Positions 8,536 through 12,341 of a stretch of DNA of 12,341 bases are shown here, piece by piece. The DNA comes from Ignavibacteriales bacterium (GTDB lineage Bacteria > Bacteroidota > Ignavibacteria > T3Sed10-11): positions 1 through 12,341 of the forward strand of contig PWJF01000383.1 of the NCBI GenBank assembly GCA_003560935.1, written 5' to 3'. The translations under genes and the position numbers were made by a program. How positions within the stretch are numbered: the stretch's first letter is position 1; every line of letters starts with the position of its first letter. The notes under the pieces were generated by a model. It was not told the DNA's origin. It saw only the letters and a list, made by a program, of their open reading frames with translations, and did no database searches.

Positions 8536-8937
8536 GTTTTCCGATCCTTGTCCATAACAATATTCCGTATAAAAATGCTTTTTACGTCGATGAACATCAA
8601 GTATAGTAATCACAAATAATATGCCACCGATTTCATACATGTATACGAAGGATTTTATGCACTTCGGTTATGGAAACTGACCAACAATTACCAAGTGATT
8701 AACTAATGTGAAGTTATAAAACGAGTATCCATATTTTCAGGATAGATTCAGTGATTATGGATGGAATTCACCGGTTAATGCAGCGAATAAACTGAGTCGC
8801 TGGCATAAAATTCACTATATTAATGGGCATGAATTGTGCTGAAGGTCACATCGTGTCTGTGATAAAAAACTCAGATTAATAGACAGGGTTTATGGATGGA
8901 GTACATGAAAACCGTCGACTTTGTAGAAAATACAAAT
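8536..8937. other. Non-coding stretch of about 400 bp with small repeats
   Basis: This is the gap between the exported protein gene (if it starts at 8535) and the DUF3467 stop codon. It holds no convincing gene on either strand and no tRNA-like fold that I can see. It contains an imperfect direct repeat with a small hairpin between the copies (listed separately), a 5-bp inverted repeat TCACA/TGTGA at 8846-8860, and an exact 11-bp direct repeat TTATGGATGGA at 8755-8765 and 8890-8900. It must contain the promoter of the minus-strand exported-protein/barrel pair. The best -10 I see is TATACT on the minus strand (8600-8605), with no matching -35. No classic terminator for DUF3467 is visible. Confidence 0.55.
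8765..8825. repeat. Imperfect direct repeat flanking a small hairpin
   Basis: AATTCAC-CGG-TTAATG (8765-8780) recurs as AATTCAC-TATA-TTAATG (8809-8825). Between the copies lies an inverted repeat, CAGCGA (8781-8786) and TCGCTG (8797-8802), with a 10-base loop. The two half-sites of each copy have different spacers (3 and 4 bases). The pattern could be an operator pair or the remnant of a small repeat element, or it could be chance in AT-rich DNA. Confidence 0.4.
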
Positions 8938-9282
8938 TCAATGTACTTTATCGTCTTTTCCACCCGGCGGCTGAAAACCGAATGCATCTCCGTGCTGCGG
9001 CGGACCGCCCTGTGTTTTTATCTCGCCGTGGCGTTTCTCAAATTTTTCGATGTTATCTTTTAACGCACTCAACAACAACTTGGCATGCTGCGGCGTCATT
9101 ATCACTCGCGATTGTACTTTCGCTTTTTTCACACCGGGCATAACACGGGTGAAGTCAATTACAAACTCAGCGCTTGAATGCGTAATGATTGCAAGATTTG
9201 AGTACACTCCCTCTGCTTCCTTTTCACCAAGCTCGATATTAATTTGTTGACTTTTCGGGAAGGTGGATTTTTTATCATCCAT
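8938..9282 (-). CDS. DUF3467 family protein
   Basis: This 114-residue soluble protein has no signal peptide. The body (about 12-92) matches the DUF3467 pattern: a strand region INIELGEKEAEGVYSNLAIITHSSAEFVIDFTRVMPG, a basic segment VKKAKVQSRVIMTPQHAKLLLSAL, and an amphipathic helix DNIEKFEKRHGEI. The last 20 or so residues are a flexible Gly/Pro/His-rich tail (GGPPQHGDAFGFQPPGG). The family is small, widespread in FCB bacteria and of unknown function. ATG 9282 is fixed by a strong AAGGAGA ribosome binding site 9 bases upstream. The gene lies just downstream of a terminator-like hairpin that ends the TPR gene, leaving little room for its own promoter. Confidence 0.88.
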   Translation of the reverse strand: MDDKKSTFPKSQQINIELGEKEAEGVYSNLAIITHSSAEFVIDFTRVMPGVKKAKVQSRVIMTPQHAKLLLSALKDNIEKFEKRHGEIKTQGGPPQHGDAFGFQPPGGKDDKVH

Positions 9283-9291
9283 AATATTGTA

Positions 9292-9298
9292 TCTCCTT
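9292..9298 (-). promoter_or_regulatory. Strong Shine-Dalgarno sequence of the DUF3467 gene
   Basis: On the minus strand this reads AAGGAGA, 9 bases before ATG 9282. It stands out because several neighbouring genes (rpoN, hslV, the DUF3109 gene) have no recognisable ribosome binding site, which suggests high translation of this small protein. Confidence 0.8.
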
Positions 9299-9300
9299 AT

Positions 9301-9354
9301 TAAATATAATTAAAAACACAAATGCCCATACTCGCATGAGATGGGCATTTGTGT
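9301..9354 (-). terminator. Intrinsic terminator after the TPR gene
   Basis: The arms 9316-9329 (ACACAAATGCCCAT) and 9341-9354 (ATGGGCATTTGTGT) are perfectly complementary over 14 bp. The 11-base loop contains a further 3-bp CTC/GAG pairing closing GCAT, with a single bulged base at 9330. On the minus strand the stem is followed by TTTTAATTATATTTA, a U-rich tail. It begins 31 bases after the TPR stop codon. On the plus strand the hairpin is followed by CAGGGAATTC, so it should act only on minus-strand transcripts. Confidence 0.88.
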
Positions 9355-9384
9355 CAGGGAATTCTTGTAATTAATCGACAATGT

Positions 9385-10554
9385 TTATCGTCCGCCGTCA
9401 CGGATCTGATCTGCACGTTCGAATGCTTCTTCAGCTTCCTGTACCCGGTCGAGATTCGCGTACAATCTGCCGAGCGTTTCCCACAATTCGGCGTCGTTCG
9501 GTCGCGCATCAATCACCCGTTCCAGATTAGGGAGCGCTTCCTCGAATTTTTCCAGATATCTTTTATCCTCATCATCCCGCTCTGCTACTGCCTTCTCGCG
9601 TAACTCAACGCCCCAATTAACGTATGCAACACCGAGGTTGTAATATGCATCGCTATACTCCGGATCAATCTCGATTGCATTCTTAAAATACTCGATTGCC
9701 TCTTCGAATTTATCTTCTTCGAGTATAAGCACCCCGAGATTGTAGTGATATATTTTATTGTCCGGATCTGTTTCGATACCCTTCCTGAAAATTTCCATCG
9801 CTTCTTCCTGCCGATCGAGTATGATGTAAGCATTAGAAAGAGTCGCAACGACGTCTGCGTCTTCCGGATCACCTTCTATCGACATCTTGAGGTAGTGTAT
9901 CGACTCCTCTAAATGATCTTCCATTAGCTGTCTCTCTTCCTCGTCCATATCCTCCAAAACCGGAGACTGCCTCCAGACCTCATACCCTTTATCAAAGTAT
10001 ATTTGTCCGGTATACTTGGCTATTTCGGGATCGTTCTCGCGTTTCAGAGTTTCCTTGAACGGAACAAGCGCTTCATCCAACTCACCCAAAATCAAATGTG
10101 CGAAGCCCCAATTTTTATATGCAACGGTACTATCGGGTTCCATTTTTGTCGCAAGCTCGAATAATTCAATAGATACCCGATAGTTTTCCGGGTCTTCCTG
10201 TCCTAAATTATACTCCTCAATTCCTGCATTAATAAACGCAACCCAATTATTGAACCTTAGATCCTGGATCTCTTCCCTGTATTCGTTGGATATTTCAAGT
10301 GATCGATTAAATGATTTAATCATTTCATCGAATTCACCCATTTCGCTTAAGACATGACCTTTCAGGTACCATGCTTCGGCGTTTTCGGGATTTTGTTCAA
10401 GTTCATTTTCCAAAGATCGCAGCGCATCCTGCCATTGCTCCTGCTGAATATACAACCTCGCACTCGTCATCTCAGGAGAAGCACAATGGAAATTGAATAA
10501 CCCGATCGCCCCCACCAGTATGATAAGCAGCAGCAAAATATATGACCGCTTCAT
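9385..10554 (-). CDS. TPR-repeat protein, membrane-anchored or lipoprotein
   Basis: The start is ATG 10554 (389 residues): AAAGGAG at 10563-10569 is 8 bases upstream, whereas the in-frame GTG at 10563 overlaps that site. Residues 1-23 are a basic start plus a long hydrophobic stretch ending at Cys24, the only cysteine. Asn-Phe-His before it is a poor lipobox, so the protein may be lipidated or simply membrane-anchored. The rest is almost entirely tetratricopeptide repeats: clear units at about 25-57, 59-92, 143-175, 222-255, 257-290, 291-352 (with a charged insertion at about 311-330) and 355-388. Typical lines are YHYNLGVLILEEDKFEEAIEYFKNAIEIDPEY and AYYNLGVAYVNWG. Such proteins scaffold multiprotein assemblies, here on the periplasmic side of a membrane; the partner is unknown. 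Transcription comes from a clear promoter at 10602-10630 and stops at the hairpin 9301-9354. Confidence 0.9.
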   Translation of the reverse strand: MKRSYILLLLIILVGAIGLFNFHCASPEMTSARLYIQQEQWQDALRSLENELEQNPENAEAWYLKGHVLSEMGEFDEMIKSFNRSLEISNEYREEIQDLRFNNWVAFINAGIEEYNLGQEDPENYRVSIELFELATKMEPDSTVAYKNWGFAHLILGELDEALVPFKETLKRENDPEIAKYTGQIYFDKGYEVWRQSPVLEDMDEEERQLMEDHLEESIHYLKMSIEGDPEDADVVATLSNAYIILDRQEEAMEIFRKGIETDPDNKIYHYNLGVLILEEDKFEEAIEYFKNAIEIDPEYSDAYYNLGVAYVNWGVELREKAVAERDDEDKRYLEKFEEALPNLERVIDARPNDAELWETLGRLYANLDRVQEAEEAFERADQIRDGGR

Positions 10555-10562
10555 GAATTTCA

Positions 10563-10569
10563 CTCCTTT
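10563..10569 (-). promoter_or_regulatory. Shine-Dalgarno sequence deciding the TPR start
   Basis: On the minus strand this reads AAAGGAG, followed by TGAAATTC and ATG 10554, leaving 8 bases between site and start. The upstream in-frame GTG uses the last G of this site and therefore cannot be initiated by it. Confidence 0.85.
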
Positions 10570-10601
10570 GTCGTAGTAGTCATTTGAGTAGATTTGTAAA
10601 A

Positions 10602-10630
10602 AAGATACGAAATAATGTATGGAGTGTCAA
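10602..10630 (-). promoter_or_regulatory. Sigma-70-type promoter of the TPR gene
   Basis: On the minus strand a perfect -35 TTGACA (10625-10630) and a -10 TATCTT (10602-10607) are separated by exactly 17 bp. The expected start near 10595 gives a leader of about 40 bases with the AAAGGAG site inside it. This is the best promoter match in the window. Confidence 0.8.
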
Positions 10631-10704
10631 GAAACCTTGTTTTTGTAAGCAGCAACTAACTTCAAAATTTTCAATGACATGGAGAAACTTTTACGTAATT
10701 TTTG

Positions 10705-10710
10705 TATATT
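10705..10710 (+). promoter_or_regulatory. Possible -10 element of the VTT-domain gene
   Basis: TATATT lies 9 bases before ATG 10720 with no good -35 upstream. If used, transcription would start within a few bases of the start codon, giving a leaderless or nearly leaderless mRNA. This fits the absence of any Shine-Dalgarno sequence, but the motif alone is weak. Confidence 0.22.
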
Positions 10711-10719
10711 ACTAATGTT

Positions 10720-11415
10720 ATGTCTGATGTCATTTTGAAAAAAAGAAAATATCCATACAAACTGATTCTGCTCGGTGGTATCATTCTCACCGGAATTATT
10801 CTCCATCAAATGGGGATTTTCGATTGGTACCGATTTCTGGAAATCGGTGAAAAATACGCTCATACGTGGTGGTTTCCTCCGGCTGTTGTAATTACTAAAG
10901 CAGCGTTGTATATGTTTGCATTACCCGGTTCAACTATGTACTGGGTATCCGGATTGCTGTTCCCGCCGGTATATGCGACCATCATCGTCGTTTTTGGCGG
11001 AGTATTTGGTGCGGTGCTGGCGTATCGCTTCGCACAGAACATGTCACGGGACTCAGCCGAGAGAATACGATCCTCACGATTTTTTAAAATATTACGCAAT
11101 CACAGTGACTTTGCAACGCTCAGTGCAATCCGGTCACTGCCGAATTTTCCTCATTCGATCATTAATTACGGATCGGGAATGCTGAACATTCCGATGCCGC
11201 GGTTTTTGGTCTCGACAATAATCGGATTCACCGCAAAAGGATTTCTCTACACATCTGCAATACATCATGCGGCAACTGCCGATGCTCTATCGGATGCTAT
11301 TCAACTCCGTACCGTGCTTCCGCTTCTCGGGTTGGTATTGCTGTTTGCGGCAGGGAAATTACTCCAGCGAAAATTACCACAGTCATCTACCGAACCGGAT
11401 CGGGAAAGACTGTAA
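10720..11415 (+). CDS. VTT-domain (DedA/TVP38/TMEM64-type) membrane protein
   Basis: I choose ATG 10720 (231 residues, MSDVILKKRK) over an in-frame TTG at 10702, because the basic start directly precedes the first membrane helix. Hydrophobic segments lie at about 14-34, 54-72, 78-105, 164-186 and 201-219. The VTT core is visible: FALPGSTMYWVSGLLF (the F-x-PG re-entrant motif), GGVFGAVLAYRFAQ, a basic cytoplasmic loop, then IRSLPNFPHSIINYGSGMLNIPMPRF and TIIGFTAKG. In known relatives these motifs belong to inner-membrane proteins linked to lipid scrambling or undecaprenyl-phosphate recycling; the substrate here is unknown. The gene is transcribed divergently from the TPR gene. Its last 29 bp overlap the 3' end of the convergent M28 peptidase gene. 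Confidence 0.85.
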   Translation: MSDVILKKRKYPYKLILLGGIILTGIILHQMGIFDWYRFLEIGEKYAHTWWFPPAVVITKAALYMFALPGSTMYWVSGLLFPPVYATIIVVFGGVFGAVLAYRFAQNMSRDSAERIRSSRFFKILRNHSDFATLSAIRSLPNFPHSIINYGSGMLNIPMPRFLVSTIIGFTAKGFLYTSAIHHAATADALSDAIQLRTVLPLLGLVLLFAAGKLLQRKLPQSSTEPDRERL

Positions 11416-12341
11416 CACTGTGCAGGCCGTTCTCTCCCACCGCTTGAATCCCGAATATAAAATTATCTTTCGAGACGCCCTTAACGGTATACCGGTACTC
11501 ATCATCATTTACTGCATCCGCTGTGGATACAAACGATTTACGCTGCCACTGCGGGGCGGTGGTTTCACGTAAACAGATATAAAAACCCGCCGGATTCCCT
11601 GTTCCATCATGATCCCATCGCAGTGTCGTATCATGTTCAAGACGGCTTATATCGATACCCACGTTGACCGGCGGCGGTGGTGCAAGTGCAAGGCTTGCCA
11701 AAACGGCAGCATTTACCCGGGCAACATTCGCAGTATATTCATAGTCCACGAACTCGGGAAGATCGCCGTACTGTATCCCTTCCTCGATGCGCACGTCCTG
11801 ATGCTGCCAGTTGTAGTTCTCGTTCATCTCGGTAAAACGAATTGCCGGATACCCCAATTCATTGAACGGTATATGATCCCCGCCGCGCAAATATCGATCC
11901 CGACGATATATCATGACGACTTCAAAGTTGGCAACATATTGCGGTCCGACTTCATGAACATAGCGCGCCAACTGACGCGATGCGCTGTCGTTCTCACCAC
12001 CCGTCGCGACTATGCGACGAAGTTCTTCATCGGTTGCGTTCTGGTTAACACCTTCTGAGAACACCCGTATCAGCGTATTATCAACGATATCGTTTCCACC
12101 GAATATATTCCCGACGATATCATTGGTTATCATTCCGTGTATATTCATCTCCTGCCGGTAGGCCTCTGCCGCCCACTGACGCGCACCGACAAGTCCCTGC
12201 TCTTCGCCGGCTACCGCCATGAAGACAAGCGTCGCATCGAACTCATACTTGCTCATCACCCGTGCAAGCTCCATCACCACGGCAGTGCCTGTTGCATCGT
12301 CGTTCGCACCGGGCGCAAAGCTTTCCGCATCCATTATATCC
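11387..12341 (-). CDS. M28-family zinc peptidase with C-terminal Fn3-like domain, 5'-truncated by window edge
   Basis: The frame remains open to the right edge (the codons before the internal ATG at 12334 read Asp-Ile), so the N-terminus is outside. The M28 catalytic core is recognisable: PGANDDATG holds the metal-bridging Asp; AVAGEEQGLVGA holds the catalytic Glu and the adjacent Glu ligand; ITNDIVGN holds the next Asp ligand; and RGGDHIPFNELGYPAIRFTE holds the C-terminal His ligand. The first His of the HxD motif lies beyond the window. After the peptidase fold a Pro-rich linker (APPPPVN) leads to about 95 residues that look like a fibronectin type III-like beta-domain (TTLRWDHDGTGNPAGFYICLRET, then VKGVSKDNFIFGIQAVGENGL). 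Most relatives are exported aminopeptidases or carboxypeptidases. Cleavage specificity cannot be read from the sequence. Confidence 0.92.
   Translation of the reverse strand, partial: DIMDAESFAPGANDDATGTAVVMELARVMSKYEFDATLVFMAVAGEEQGLVGARQWAAEAYRQEMNIHGMITNDIVGNIFGGNDIVDNTLIRVFSEGVNQNATDEELRRIVATGGENDSASRQLARYVHEVGPQYVANFEVVMIYRRDRYLRGGDHIPFNELGYPAIRFTEMNENYNWQHQDVRIEEGIQYGDLPEFVDYEYTANVARVNAAVLASLALAPPPPVNVGIDISRLEHDTTLRWDHDGTGNPAGFYICLRETTAPQWQRKSFVSTADAVNDDEYRYTVKGVSKDNFIFGIQAVGENGLHSVTVFPDPVR

Noticed and set aside
8536..8640. In-frame extension of the exported protein to an ATG at 8640
   Set aside because: It would add 35 residues including a second hydrophobic piece and place the signal segment internally; the GTG at 8535 gives a normal export signal.
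8846..8860. TCACA/TGTGA inverted repeat as a CRP-type operator
   Set aside because: The half-sites are in the reverse order to the CRP consensus (TGTGA-N6-TCACA), and the match is short.
8892..9143. 83-codon plus-strand open frame over the DUF3467 gene
   Set aside because: DUF3467 on the other strand has family similarity and a strong ribosome binding site; this frame has neither.
10555..10563. GTG 10563 as start of the TPR gene
   Set aside because: It overlaps the AAAGGAG ribosome binding site; ATG 10554 has correct spacing.
11609..12058. 149-codon plus-strand open frame opposite the M28 gene
   Set aside because: It is antisense to a well-supported peptidase with intact catalytic motifs, and its translation shows no family features.

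Overview
The window is an ordinary chromosomal stretch from a Gram-negative bacterium: outer-membrane barrel, exported anchored proteins, mid-range GC by eye. Family content (DUF3109, DUF3467, a large barrel of DUF5723-like appearance, a sigma-54 factor, HslUV, an M28 peptidase with a C-terminal Fn3-like tail) points to the Fibrobacteres-Chlorobi-Bacteroidetes (FCB) superphylum or a neighbouring candidate phylum. That placement is inference from family content. I see no mobile element, CRISPR array, tRNA or rRNA.

Left block, 1-5068, plus strand: the 3' part of dprA (DNA uptake and recombination), a DUF3109 cysteine-rich protein, rpoN (sigma-54), then hslV and hslU. The last two form one ATP-dependent protease: HslV is the peptidase chamber and HslU the unfoldase. 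DUF3109 and rpoN are 19 bp apart and hslV-hslU 7 bp apart, so these pairs are probably cotranscribed. hslV may have its own promoter across the rpoN stop codon.

Centre, 5072-8535, minus strand: a two-gene unit, a large all-beta exported protein (probable lipoprotein, GTG start at 8535) followed 23 bp later by an outer-membrane beta-barrel. It converges on hslU with only 3 bp between the stop codons. This pair is the least explained part of the window and the best candidate for an undescribed envelope system.

A non-coding stretch of about 400 bp (8536-8937) carries an imperfect direct repeat around a small hairpin. Then, on the minus strand, come DUF3467, a perfect 14-bp terminator hairpin, and a TPR protein with a clear promoter (TTGACA, 17 bp, TATCTT) and a strong ribosome binding site. 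That site moves the TPR start to the ATG at 10554.

Right end: divergent from the TPR gene is a VTT/DedA-type membrane protein (plus strand). Its 3' end overlaps by 29 bp the 3' end of an M28 zinc peptidase that enters from the right edge on the minus strand.

Most genes are recognisable housekeeping or envelope families. The points worth a second look are the lipoprotein/barrel pair, two predicted lipoproteins with very atypical residues before their only cysteine, the terminator that leaves DUF3467 with no obvious promoter, and the two tight convergent gene ends.
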